Assembly (NCBI RefSeq): GCF_000196895.1
Contig: NC_014297.1
Coordinates: 186,001-250,000, forward strand
Source of the DNA: Halalkalicoccus jeotgali B3
GTDB taxonomy: Archaea > Halobacteriota > Halobacteria > Halobacteriales > Halalkalicoccaceae
Length of the DNA: 64,000 bases
Direction: 5' to 3'
The position numbers and the translations under genes are program-made. This document shows positions 9,725 through 17,848 of the stretch, one piece after another (within the stretch, counting starts at the first letter, position 1; every line of letters begins with the position of its first letter). The notes under the pieces were generated by a model, which did no database searches, was not told the origin of the DNA, and was given only the letters and a program-made list of their open reading frames with translations.

Positions 9725-9905
9725 TCGACCGTTGTCTTTTATTAAACATCGAGGAATATCCACATCTAATTTATGCCATACGATAAAATATACATAAGGA
9801 ATATTGATAAAATATCTTGATATCACATCTTGATTCCATTATAAATATAAAATCTGATATTTAATTAAAATAGTTAACTATATAAAATAAAATATTAGAA
9901 ATATT
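9725..9905. other. AT-rich spacer opening island 1
   Basis: Right after serA the sequence becomes almost entirely A and T, with many TATA-like strings and a repeated cttgat word around 9815 and 9830. No coding frame is seen. The composition contrasts sharply with the GC-rich flanks and continues, less strongly, through the two following genes to about 10,700, which suggests recently acquired DNA. Confidence 0.8.
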
Positions 9906-10157
9906 ATGTGGAATAAAAACTACAACCGGCGCTCAGTATTCACGACTATCAGCAGTTCTGTAGCTTTCTTTGGTGCTACTGGAATCGTCGGTGCAGCAAG
10001 TGGAAAGGGTGACACACATGCTTCTGATGAGTCTGTGGCGTCGGAAGGCCACTCCCTTGAATTATTTGAATCAAACGCGATTCGCTCTCCGTTTTACTTC
10101 GACACAGAATTTCTCCCCGGTCTTACGTGGAGAACGCGCGTTGTCGGAAACCCGTAG
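9906..10157 (+). CDS. Small Tat-signal exoprotein, family not recognised
   Basis: An 83-residue frame with an N-terminal NYNRRSVFTTISSS motif followed by a hydrophobic stretch ending GIVGAASG, a plausible Tat signal peptide. The mature part would be only about 50 residues, containing the stretch FYFDTEFLPGL. The frame ends at TAG 10155-10157, and the same frame continues open for a further 22 codons, so the stop could be a late truncation. Codon use is more AT-rich than the chromosome. Its neighbour downstream is also a Tat exoprotein, 68 bases away on the same strand. I do not recognise a family. Confidence 0.5.
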   Translation: MWNKNYNRRSVFTTISSSVAFFGATGIVGAASGKGDTHASDESVASEGHSLELFESNAIRSPFYFDTEFLPGLTWRTRVVGNP

Positions 10158-10225
10158 GCGTTTCCCGGTGATGCTGGAGAACAACGACGACAGAATACAA
10201 AAATTGAAAAATCAAGTGATACGTA

Positions 10226-10657
10226 ATGGTTACTCGTAGACAACTTCTCGGCGCTGGATTGGCTACCATTGGTAGCAGCTCCACGGCTTATGTGCTCCTG
10301 AACAGACCATCTGAAGCGACCGGTGGTTCGACAGAGGGGACGATATGCAGAGCACCAATACAGCGCTCTCCCGGTGAGACGTTGAGCATTCTGACCGTCT
10401 TGGTCGACGAAATGTCTGTGACCGTCAAGTTCGACGTCGAAACTGACCAGTCCGCCGATTCGATAGCGATCATTATTGACGGCGAGCAGGTGATGAGTCA
10501 ACCGTGGACCGGCGAGCAGGGGTCACTTACGTTTGACTACGATGGCCCGGTGGTATTCGAACTCCATGCACGTTCGGAGGATGGGGCCGTTATCGACAGT
10601 GCGAAATTTCTCGCCGAATGCGGTCCCGCTGAGGAACTGTCCGCGAACACGGCGTGA
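10226..10657 (+). CDS. Tat-exported hypothetical protein
   Basis: A 143-residue protein starting MVTRRQLLGAGLATIG, a textbook Tat signal, followed by a short hydrophobic segment (TAYVLLN). The mature domain of about 110 residues has alternating beta-type strands (MSVTVKFDVETD, SIAIIIDGEQV, GSLTFDYDGPVVFELHAR), suggesting an Ig-like beta sandwich, and two cysteines (in TICRAP and AECGPAEE) that could pair outside the cell. No Cys lipobox follows the signal. It lies in AT-rich island 1, and its composition is intermediate between the island and the chromosome. The function is unknown. Confidence 0.65.
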   Translation: MVTRRQLLGAGLATIGSSSTAYVLLNRPSEATGGSTEGTICRAPIQRSPGETLSILTVLVDEMSVTVKFDVETDQSADSIAIIIDGEQVMSQPWTGEQGSLTFDYDGPVVFELHARSEDGAVIDSAKFLAECGPAEELSANTA

Positions 10658-10712
10658 TCTCCCTGCGCTCGCTGCCTGACGATTCCAATGGTATGATCGA
10701 TCGGAACCGCCT

Positions 10713-11969
10713 CTAACTTCTGAGATGCTCCAGCACGCCCGCCGTCTCACCCGGCACCGACTCGGGTTCCACGCCGGCTTCGGCCGCCGCGTCGGGGTCT
10801 TTTAGTAGATGACCGGTCGTCAGACAGACCACGCGCTCCTCGCTCCCCACGACGCCCTCCTCCCGAAGCTTCCGCAGGCCCGCGACGCTCGCCGCCGAGG
10901 CGGGCTCGACGCCGACGCCCTCGCCCGCCAAGGCCCGCTGGGCGTTCGTGATCTCCTCGTCCGAGACCGCGACGGCCGTCCCGCCTGTCGCCCGGATGCC
11001 CGGCAGCGCTTTGGGCGCGTTCACCGGGTTGCCGATCCGAATCGCGGTTGCGCGCGTCTCGACTTCCTCCCAGCGCTCGACTTCTTCTCTCCCTTCCTCG
11101 ACGGCCTCGACCATCGGTGCCGCGCCCTCGGCCTGCACGCCGGTGAGCTTGGGGACCTCCTCTTCGTCGAGCGCGCCGCTCGCGACGAGCTCCCTGAAGG
11201 CCTTATACAGCGCCGCGGTGTTGCCCGCGTTGCCGACGGGGAGGACGATCCGATCGGGGAACTCGCCGTACTCCTCGCGGTGGCGTTCGAGGATCTCGAA
11301 GCCGATCGTCTTCTGGCCTTCGAGCCTGAAGGGGTTCAGCGAGTTGAGCAGGTAGGCCTCGCCTTGGTTCGCCAACTCCTGGACGATGTCGAGACAGGTG
11401 TCGAAGTTACCATCGACTTCGAGGATACGTGCGCCGTGCAGGCTCGCCTGGGCGATCTTGCCCGCGGCGACCTTGCCCGCCGGGAGCAAGACCACGGTTT
11501 CCATGCCCGCACGCCCGCCGTACGCGGCGAGCGCGGCGCTCGTGTTTCCAGTGGAAGCACAGGCCAGCCGGTCGACGCCGAGCCGTTGGGCGACGCCGAC
11601 GCCGACGGTCATGCCCCGGTCCTTGAAGCTCCCCGTCGGGTTCATTCCCTCGTGTTTGATCCGGAGTGATTCGACGCCGACCTCGTCTTCCAGCCGGGGC
11701 ACTTCGTACAGCGGGGTCGCGCCCTCCTCGATGGTGACCTCCCGCTCCACTGGAAGCGCGTCGGCGTAGCGCCAGACGCCGGTTCCCGAAAAGGTGTCGA
11801 ACGTCGGGTGTTCGGCGTAGCGCACTTCGAGCAGCGCGCCCGCGTCGCTGCGATACCTGACTCCCTCGAAGGGGGCGTACTGCTCGCCGGTTTCGATGCA
11901 TTCGAGCCAGACACCGTCGTCGGCGACGTCGGGGACGGCTTCGGTCCCGATCGTGAGGTTCGGACTCAT
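10713..11969 (-). CDS. thrC: Threonine synthase
   Basis: A 418-residue fold-type II PLP enzyme converting O-phosphohomoserine to threonine. The PLP lysine is Lys116 in PTGSFKDRGM, followed by the substrate/PLP-phosphate regions STGNTSAALAAY and PVGNAGNTAALYKAF and a C-terminal CLTTGHLLKDP. The N-terminus (WLECIETGEQYAPFEG) resembles the zinc-ribbon-like leader of archaeal threonine synthases, but only one Cys remains there. Length fits the family. It is monocistronic as far as visible, bounded by island 1 on one side and a small hypothetical gene on the other. Confidence 0.93.
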   Translation of the reverse strand: MSPNLTIGTEAVPDVADDGVWLECIETGEQYAPFEGVRYRSDAGALLEVRYAEHPTFDTFSGTGVWRYADALPVEREVTIEEGATPLYEVPRLEDEVGVESLRIKHEGMNPTGSFKDRGMTVGVGVAQRLGVDRLACASTGNTSAALAAYGGRAGMETVVLLPAGKVAAGKIAQASLHGARILEVDGNFDTCLDIVQELANQGEAYLLNSLNPFRLEGQKTIGFEILERHREEYGEFPDRIVLPVGNAGNTAALYKAFRELVASGALDEEEVPKLTGVQAEGAAPMVEAVEEGREEVERWEEVETRATAIRIGNPVNAPKALPGIRATGGTAVAVSDEEITNAQRALAGEGVGVEPASAASVAGLRKLREEGVVGSEERVVCLTTGHLLKDPDAAAEAGVEPESVPGETAGVLEHLRS

Positions 11970-12002
11970 TATCGGATGGTGGGGTCGGGAGGTGAAAAGC
12001 GC

Positions 12003-12200
12003 CTAGTTACTCGCCGTTCCGAACCCGTCGATCCGCTCGTGAACCCGCTCGTTCCACTCTTCGAGCGCCTCGTGCATCCGTTCTTTCGCCTCGGGCAACG
12101 CTACCGCGGTGTACTGATAGACGTAGCCACCCGAATCGAGCAGGCCGATCAACTCCTCGGTGGTCAGCTCACCCGCACTCACGCGGAGCGGTGCGGCCAT
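12003..12200 (-). CDS. Small conserved-looking hypothetical protein
   Basis: A 65-residue acidic protein (MAAPLRVSAGELTTEEL...) with a predicted long helix (EAKERMHEALEEWNERVHER) and no membrane segment or cysteine. It lies upstream of thrC on the same strand with a 33-base gap, so it may be co-transcribed. Codon use is typical of the chromosome. No function can be assigned. Confidence 0.55.
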   Translation of the reverse strand: MAAPLRVSAGELTTEELIGLLDSGGYVYQYTAVALPEAKERMHEALEEWNERVHERIDGFGTASN

Positions 12201-12325
12201 TCGTTCGCAGAGAGACGCCCGCGCGCAATCAGCGTTCGCCCTCCCCTATATGAACGTCACCCGTTCGTGCGTCGCCGGAACTATACCGAACAATCGTTAC
12301 TATCTCCGCGACCCTCTCCGAACTC

Positions 12326-12793
12326 GTGAGCACTGAAACACCGATTGAAACGGGATCGTCGACCGAAACGTGCTTCGAGCCGTGGCAGGCCGGGTTGATC
12401 GGCGGGATCGCCGGCGGGCTGGTCTTCGGCGCGATGATGAGCCTGCTGATGCCGTCCATCATCGAGGTGGGAATCCCCGCCCTGTACGGGATCGAGGGGT
12501 CTGCCGGCCTCGCCGGCTGGCTCATCCACATGGTAAACAGCGCGGTGCTGGGCGTCGTCTTCGGGGTGATCGTCGGCGCGGCCGGGCTGACCGGGACCGG
12601 CCGTACCGTAGGCATGGGACTCGTCTATGGAATCGTCCTCTGGATCGCGCTCGCGGTGCTCGTCATGCCGGTCTGGCTCGGCGCGGTCGGTTTCCCGATG
12701 ACCCCGCCACTGCCGAACGTCGACCCGATGAGCATGATGGGCCACGCAGTCTACGGCGTGGTGCTGGGCGCGGTCTACGCCGCGATCCGGTAA
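12326..12793 (+). CDS. Four-span membrane protein
   Basis: A 155-residue protein with a 20-residue polar N-terminus and about four Gly-rich transmembrane segments, including GLIGGIAGGLVFGAMMS, AVLGVVFGVIVGAAG and YGIVLWIALAVLVMPVW, ending VYGVVLGAVYAAIR. It is similar in size and pattern to the protein at 54906-55391, so the two may be distant paralogues of a haloarchaeal small membrane-protein family. The start is GTG at 12326; no in-frame ATG precedes the first helix. It is convergent with argF, 23 bases away. Confidence 0.7.
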   Translation: MSTETPIETGSSTETCFEPWQAGLIGGIAGGLVFGAMMSLLMPSIIEVGIPALYGIEGSAGLAGWLIHMVNSAVLGVVFGVIVGAAGLTGTGRTVGMGLVYGIVLWIALAVLVMPVWLGAVGFPMTPPLPNVDPMSMMGHAVYGVVLGAVYAAIR

Positions 12794-12816
12794 ACGTGCG
12801 CCCCCGACCGAGCCTC

Positions 12817-13722
12817 TCACTCCTCGAGCAGCCACGACAACAGTCCCTTCTGGGCGTGGAGCCTGTTTTCGGCCTGCTCGAAGACCAGCGAGCGCTCGCC
12901 TTCGACGACCTCGTCGGTGATCTCCTCGCCACGGTGGGCCGGCAGGCAGTGCATCACGCGGGCGTCGGTGTCCGCGAGCAAGTCCTCGTTAACCTGAAAC
13001 CCCTCGAACGCCGCCAAGCGGTAATCGCGCTGGTCCTCCTGGCCCATACTGATCCAGACGTCGGTGTAGACGACGTCAGCGCCCGCAACCGCCTCGGCAG
13101 GGTCGTCGGTGACGGTCGGTACCGCCCCGAACGAGTCGGCCCGTTCGACGTGATCGGCGTCGAGGGCGTACTCCGGGGGCGTCGCGACGGTCAGATCGAC
13201 GCCCGCGATCGCACAGCCTAGCGCGAACGAGCGTGCGACGTTATTCGCGTCACCGACCCACGCCACCGACGTCCCTTCGAGTTCGCCGACCGCCTCCCGA
13301 ATCGTCAGCAGGTCCGCGAGCGTTTGGCAGGGGTGGGCGTCGTCGGTCAGGCCGTTGATTACGGGGACGGTCGCGTAGCGCGCCAGCTCCTCGATGTTTG
13401 CGTGCTCGAAGACACGGGCCATGATCGCATCGACGTAGCCCGACAGCGCCCGCGCGGTGTCCTTCAGTGGCTCGCCGTGACCCAGTTGGATGTCGCGCTC
13501 GCCGAGGAAGACGGCGTGCCCGCCCAGCTGGGTCATTCCCGTCTCGAAGGACACCCGGGTGCGGGTGCTCGGCTTTTGAAAGAGCATTCCCAACGTCTGG
13601 CGTTCGAGGTCAGGGTGCGAGACCCCTTCGTGCTGTTTTTCCTTGTACGCTACCGCACGATCGAGCACCTCCTCTAGCTCCTCGGCGCTCAGGTCGTCGA
13701 TATCGATGAAGTGTCGTGTCAT
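12817..13722 (-). CDS. argF: Ornithine carbamoyltransferase
   Basis: A 301-residue enzyme that converts ornithine and carbamoyl phosphate to citrulline. The carbamoyl-phosphate motif STRTR is at residues 52-56, with HPCQTLAD and HCLPAHRGEEI, the ornithine-binding signature with its catalytic Cys. The length is normal for the family. The frame is open far upstream, but ATG 13722 is chosen because it overlaps the argE stop (ATGA) and starts the conserved N-terminus. It is the last gene of the arginine cluster and is convergent with the small membrane protein at 12326. Confidence 0.95.
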   Translation of the reverse strand: MTRHFIDIDDLSAEELEEVLDRAVAYKEKQHEGVSHPDLERQTLGMLFQKPSTRTRVSFETGMTQLGGHAVFLGERDIQLGHGEPLKDTARALSGYVDAIMARVFEHANIEELARYATVPVINGLTDDAHPCQTLADLLTIREAVGELEGTSVAWVGDANNVARSFALGCAIAGVDLTVATPPEYALDADHVERADSFGAVPTVTDDPAEAVAGADVVYTDVWISMGQEDQRDYRLAAFEGFQVNEDLLADTDARVMHCLPAHRGEEITDEVVEGERSLVFEQAENRLHAQKGLLSWLLEE

Positions 13723-14810
13723 AGGCGGTCTGCTACCTCCGTCAGTACCGCGATCGAGCGGTCGTACTCGGACAGATCGAGGCGTTCGTCGGGTGCGTGA
13801 TCCAGATCCGAGTCGCCGGGGCCGTAGGTCACCATCGGGCAGTCCCAGGCCGAGGCGTAGATGTTCATGTCGCTGGTGCCGGTCTTGCGCAGCAGGCGTG
13901 GATCCCCGTCCTCGCCCCGGATGGCGACCCGAAAGGCACGCGCGAGTTCGGTTCGGGGGCTCTCCATCACCGGCGGGATGGGCTTGCTCCAGTTGACGGT
14001 GCCCGCGGCGTCCGTGTCCGTCCGGAGTTCGCCCTCGGCGATCTCGCGGACCTCCCCGGTCGTCATCGACGGGGGAACCCGGAACTGACCGTCGAGCGTC
14101 GCCGAAACCGAGAGCCCGTCCTCGTCGGTGCCGCCCTCGATCGAGACCGGCTTGGTCGTCACGCGCTCGAAGACGGGGCCCCACTCTTCGTCCTCGCTCG
14201 GCGAGAAACGCTCCTCGATACGGCCCCACCAGCCGATTGCGTGCTGGATCGCGTTTGGCTCGGGCCGGGAGGTATGACCCGACTCGCTGGTCGCGACGTA
14301 GGTGCCCGCGAGCATCCCTCGATAGCCAAGCGTGATGCCGTCCCACCCGCTCGGCTCGCCGTTGATCAGCGCGTCCGGTGGCTCCCTGTCCTGTAACAGG
14401 TACCACGCGCCCCGCGAGTCGGTCTCCTCGCCGACGACGCCGGCGAAGCTGGTTCCAGAGTCGACGGCGGCGACCGCCATCGCACACAGCGGGCCGGTCG
14501 CGTCGACGCTGCCCCGCCCCCAGAGCACTTCAGCGGTTTCACCGCTTCCGTCTCGTTGCCCCTCCGGCGCAACGCCCTCCTCCGTCCGGACGGGGATGTC
14601 GCCCGGGACCGTATCGATGTGGGAGGTGAGCAGCACGCGGTCGTCCGCGGGGGCGCGAACGTTGCCGACCGCGTCGATCCGCGCCTCGCGGTCGTGAGCC
14701 TCGAAGAAGTCAACTAACCGCTCGGCGGCCGCCCGCTCCTCGCCCGAGGGCGAGGGTGTCGAAACCATCCCGATCAGCAGGTCGCGCGCCGAGTCGCTCG
14801 AAACGCTCAT
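13719..14810 (-). CDS. argE/lysK: LysW-ornithine hydrolase (M20 family deacylase)
   Basis: A 363-residue M20-family metallopeptidase. In the LysW pathway it releases ornithine from the carrier protein, in place of a classical acetylornithine deacetylase. Metal-ligand regions are visible: LLTSHIDTVPGD, GRGSVDATGPL, VGEETDSRGAW (catalytic and bridging glutamates) and a C-terminal KTGTSDMNIY. The surroundings (argX, lysW, argB of the carrier type) decide for the LysK/ArgE assignment. It overlaps argF by four bases and is separated from argD by one base, so it is translated in a tightly coupled operon. Confidence 0.92.
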   Translation of the reverse strand: MSVSSDSARDLLIGMVSTPSPSGEERAAAERLVDFFEAHDREARIDAVGNVRAPADDRVLLTSHIDTVPGDIPVRTEEGVAPEGQRDGSGETAEVLWGRGSVDATGPLCAMAVAAVDSGTSFAGVVGEETDSRGAWYLLQDREPPDALINGEPSGWDGITLGYRGMLAGTYVATSESGHTSRPEPNAIQHAIGWWGRIEERFSPSEDEEWGPVFERVTTKPVSIEGGTDEDGLSVSATLDGQFRVPPSMTTGEVREIAEGELRTDTDAAGTVNWSKPIPPVMESPRTELARAFRVAIRGEDGDPRLLRKTGTSDMNIYASAWDCPMVTYGPGDSDLDHAPDERLDLSEYDRSIAVLTEVADRL

Positions 14811-14811
14811 C

Positions 14812-15951
14812 TCACGACTCCGTACTCGCGCTCATCGTTTCGGCGAGCGCCCCGACGACGCTCTCGACGTGCTCCTCGTCGATGACGAGCGGCGGGAGGA
14901 GTCTGAGAACCGACCGACCGGCCGGCAGCGCGAGCACCTGGTGGTTCAACGCGAGATCCCGCAGGAGGCGATTGGAGCCCCGCTTGACCTCGATACCGGT
15001 CATCAGCCCGCGCCCGCGGACGTCGCGGATCGGCAGGTCGGCGGCCTCGATTTCCTCGTGAAGGTACTCGCCCATCTCGGCGGCATGAGTGGGGACGTCC
15101 TCCTCGACGAGGACGTCGAGGGTCGCCGCGGCGGCCGCACAGACCACGGGGTTCCCGCTGAACGTCGAGCCGTGCGGGCCGGCGTCCTCGGCGATCCAGT
15201 CCTTACAGAGGGTCGCGCCCAGTGGCAGGCCACTCGCGAGGCCCTTCGCGCTCGTCAGGATGTCGGGGGTAACGCCCTCGCCCTCGCACGCCCAGAACTC
15301 GCCGGTGCGCCCGAGCCCGGTCTGGATCTCGTCGAAGACCAACGCCGCGCCCGTCTCGTCGCAGGTCTCGCGGGCGGCCTGTAGATACCCCTCGGGTGCG
15401 GCGTTGATCCCGCCCTCACCCTGGATGGGTTCGACGATCACCGCGGCGGTCTCCTCGTCGACGGCCTCCGCGAGCGCTTCGCCGTCGCCGTAGGGCACCG
15501 TCTCGAAGCCCGCCGCCAGCGGCTCGAACGGTTTTTTGTACTTCTGTTTCCAGGTCGCCGCGAGCGAGCCCATCGTCCGGCCGTGAAACGCGCGCTGGGT
15601 GGCGACGATCTTCTTCCGTCCCGTGGCGCTGCGGGCGAATTTCAACGCCGCCTCGTTGGCCTCGGTGCCCGAGTTACAGAGCCAGACGTTCTCGATGTCG
15701 CCGGGCGCCACGCTCGCCAGCTTCGAGTAGCAGGCGTCGCGTGCGTCGTTGGGATACGACGCCTGAACGAACATCAGCTCCTCCAGTTGGTCCTTTGCGG
15801 CCGAAACCACCTCGGGATGGCAGTGGCCGACCGGCGTGACCGCGTAGCTCGCGCCGAAATCGAGGTATTCGGTCCCCGAGTCGTCGTAGAGGTACGTTCC
15901 CTCGCCGCGTTCGATTCTGATCGGCTTCTCGGAGAAGACGAACCCGCTCAT
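14812..15951 (-). CDS. argD: LysW-glutamate semialdehyde (acetylornithine-type) aminotransferase
   Basis: A 379-residue class III PLP aminotransferase. The PLP lysine is in LTSAKGLASGLPLGA, preceded by the Asp of LVFDEIQTGLGRTGEF; the N-terminal YLDFGASYAVTPVGHCHP is characteristic of the ArgD/LysJ group. It would transaminate the carrier-bound glutamate semialdehyde to carrier-bound ornithine. It overlaps argB by four bases and lies one base from argE. Length is normal. As in other LysW systems, dual activity in lysine synthesis is possible, but no lysine-specific genes accompany it here. Confidence 0.94.
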   Translation of the reverse strand: MSGFVFSEKPIRIERGEGTYLYDDSGTEYLDFGASYAVTPVGHCHPEVVSAAKDQLEELMFVQASYPNDARDACYSKLASVAPGDIENVWLCNSGTEANEAALKFARSATGRKKIVATQRAFHGRTMGSLAATWKQKYKKPFEPLAAGFETVPYGDGEALAEAVDEETAAVIVEPIQGEGGINAAPEGYLQAARETCDETGAALVFDEIQTGLGRTGEFWACEGEGVTPDILTSAKGLASGLPLGATLCKDWIAEDAGPHGSTFSGNPVVCAAAAATLDVLVEEDVPTHAAEMGEYLHEEIEAADLPIRDVRGRGLMTGIEVKRGSNRLLRDLALNHQVLALPAGRSVLRLLPPLVIDEEHVESVVGALAETMSASTES

Positions 15952-16781
15952 TCGTCCGCACCTCCGAGCGCGCCGGGAGTAAAGCGTGTTCCATGTCCGT
16001 CGAGCGCGGCCAGAATGGGGTCGTTGAAGTTCGCATCCGAGACGATCACCTCGCTGGCGCCGCCGTCGAGCGCTTCGGTCGCGGCCATCACCTTCTTGGT
16101 CATGAATCCTTCGGCGGCCGCCTCGACGCGCTCCATCTGTGCGGGCGTCTCGGCGCTCTCGATCAGCGTCTCGGGGTCCTCGGGGTCCTCGTAGACGCCC
16201 GCGACGTCCGTCAGCACGACGAGCGACGCGCCGAGCGCGCCGGCCACGGCCGCAGCCGCCCGGTCCGCATCGGCGTTTACGGGGGTCCCGTCCTCGGCGA
16301 GCATCGGAACGCTCACGACGGGCGTATAGCCCGATTCGAGCAGCTCTTTGAGGAGCTCGCTGTTGACCGACTCGATCCTCCCCGAGTGATCGCCGCGCTT
16401 GATCTTCTTCCTGCCGTCCTCGATCACTCTGACCGCGGACTTGCGCGCCCCGGTCAGCAGGCCGCCATCGACACCCGAGAGCCCGAGCGCGTTGACGCCC
16501 TCGTTTCTCAGCGCCGCCGTCAGGTCGGTGTTGACCTGCCCGGCCATCGCCATCGTAAACGCCTCCATCGTCTCCGCGTCGGTAAAGCGGCCCGTGACGC
16601 CGCCCGGCGTGGTGACGTATTCGGGCTCGGTCCCGAGATCGGCAAGCAGCTCGTCGACCGCGGTCGAGCCGCCGTGGACCACGACGACCCGCTCGCCGTT
16701 GGCCGTCAGGTGTGCGATGTCCGCCAGCGCGCCTTCGGGCTCGACGGCGCGGGCGCCGCCGATCTTGACGACGATAACCAT
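15948..16781 (-). CDS. argB: LysW-glutamate kinase
   Basis: A 277-residue amino-acid kinase family protein that phosphorylates the gamma-carboxylate of the glutamate attached to LysW. The N-terminal VVKIGGARAVEP and VVVVHGGSTAVDELL are the phosphate-binding loops, and the core ends with a segment rich in Asp (VLTDVAGVYEDPEDPETL) as in this family. It overlaps argC by one base (TAATG) and argD by four. It lacks the N-terminal regulatory helix typical of arginine-inhibited bacterial NAGKs, so feedback control through that helix is not expected. Confidence 0.94.
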   Translation of the reverse strand: MVIVVKIGGARAVEPEGALADIAHLTANGERVVVVHGGSTAVDELLADLGTEPEYVTTPGGVTGRFTDAETMEAFTMAMAGQVNTDLTAALRNEGVNALGLSGVDGGLLTGARKSAVRVIEDGRKKIKRGDHSGRIESVNSELLKELLESGYTPVVSVPMLAEDGTPVNADADRAAAAVAGALGASLVVLTDVAGVYEDPEDPETLIESAETPAQMERVEAAAEGFMTKKVMAATEALDGGASEVIVSDANFNDPILAALDGHGTRFTPGALGGADE

Positions 16782-17848
16782 TAGGGAGCCCCCACGGGAT
16801 GCAGGCCCTGGAACTCCAACCCGGCCGTCTCCTCCAGTCCGAGCGCGACGTTCGCGGCGTGGACCGCCTGGCCCGCCGACCCTTTCATCATGTTGTCGAT
16901 CGCCGAGAAGACGACGATTCGCTTGTTGGCCGGATCGAGCTCGAAGCCCACGTCGCCGTAGTTCGTGCCGGCGACGGCCTTGGGTTCGGGGTAGCGATAG
17001 ACGCCACCGCCGCCGGAGGCGATCCGCATGAACGGCTCCTCGGCGTAGCTGTCGCGATACGCGCCCCAGAGATCCTTTTTCGAGACCGGCCCGTTCGGAA
17101 AGACGTGACAGGTCGCGCTGGCACCGCGGATCATATCGACCGCGTGAACGGTGAACGACACCGAGATCCCGAACTCCTGTTCGATCTCCGCCTCGTGGCG
17201 GTGGCTCGTCGGCGCGTAGGGCCGGACGATCCCCGAGCGCTCGGGGTGCGAGGAGGCCGCGCCGCCGCCGGCACCCCCCTCCGAGGAGCCGACTTTCACG
17301 TCGACGACGATCTGCTCGTCGCCCGAAAGCAGCTCCGAATCGAACAGCGGGCCCAGTCCGAGGATCGTCGCGGTGGCGTTACAGCCCCCCGAGGCGATCA
17401 GGTCAGCGCCGGGTAGTTCCTCACGATAGCGTTCTGGCAGCGCATACACCGACTTCTCGAGGTACTCGGACGCACTGTGCCCGTCGTACCACTGCTCGTA
17501 CTGTTCTTTGGTGTTCAACCGGAAATCAGCCGAGAGGTCGACGACCGTATCGGCGGCGTCCTCGAAGGCGTCGATGCGCTCCATCGACACGCCGTGGGGT
17601 GTCGCCGCGAACAGCACGTCCACCGACTCCAGATCGGTGGGATCGGAAAACCGCAGGGTCCGGCCCCGGAGGTTCGGGTGGACCGAGCCGATGGTCTTGT
17701 TCTCCGCCGAGCGGCTCGTCGCCTGTGCGATCTCGAAGTTCGGGTGGCCGTCCAGAAGCCTGAGCAACTCGCCGCCGGTAAAGCCGCTTCCCCCGACGAC
17801 GCTCGCGCTGAGCGGTTCGGTCGAGCCGTTCTCCCCCCCGACCGCCAT
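16781..17848 (-). CDS. argC: LysW-glutamyl-phosphate reductase
   Basis: A 355-residue NADPH-dependent reductase making carrier-bound glutamate semialdehyde. The Rossmann motif SVVGGSGFTGGELLRLL is at residues 15-31 and the catalytic Cys is in IASGGCNATATILGL. The frame is open well upstream, but ATG 17848 is chosen because it gives a standard N-terminus and joins the argX stop as TGATG. The 14-residue Gly/Ser-rich head before the Rossmann fold is slightly longer than usual. It shares one base with both argX and argB. Confidence 0.94.
   Translation of the reverse strand: MAVGGENGSTEPLSASVVGGSGFTGGELLRLLDGHPNFEIAQATSRSAENKTIGSVHPNLRGRTLRFSDPTDLESVDVLFAATPHGVSMERIDAFEDAADTVVDLSADFRLNTKEQYEQWYDGHSASEYLEKSVYALPERYREELPGADLIASGGCNATATILGLGPLFDSELLSGDEQIVVDVKVGSSEGGAGGGAASSHPERSGIVRPYAPTSHRHEAEIEQEFGISVSFTVHAVDMIRGASATCHVFPNGPVSKKDLWGAYRDSYAEEPFMRIASGGGGVYRYPEPKAVAGTNYGDVGFELDPANKRIVVFSAIDNMMKGSAGQAVHAANVALGLEETAGLEFQGLHPVGAP

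Noticed and set aside
9725-9905. Replication origin in the AT-rich spacer of island 1
   Set aside because: There are no inverted recognition boxes and no adjacent orc gene; acquired DNA explains the composition better.
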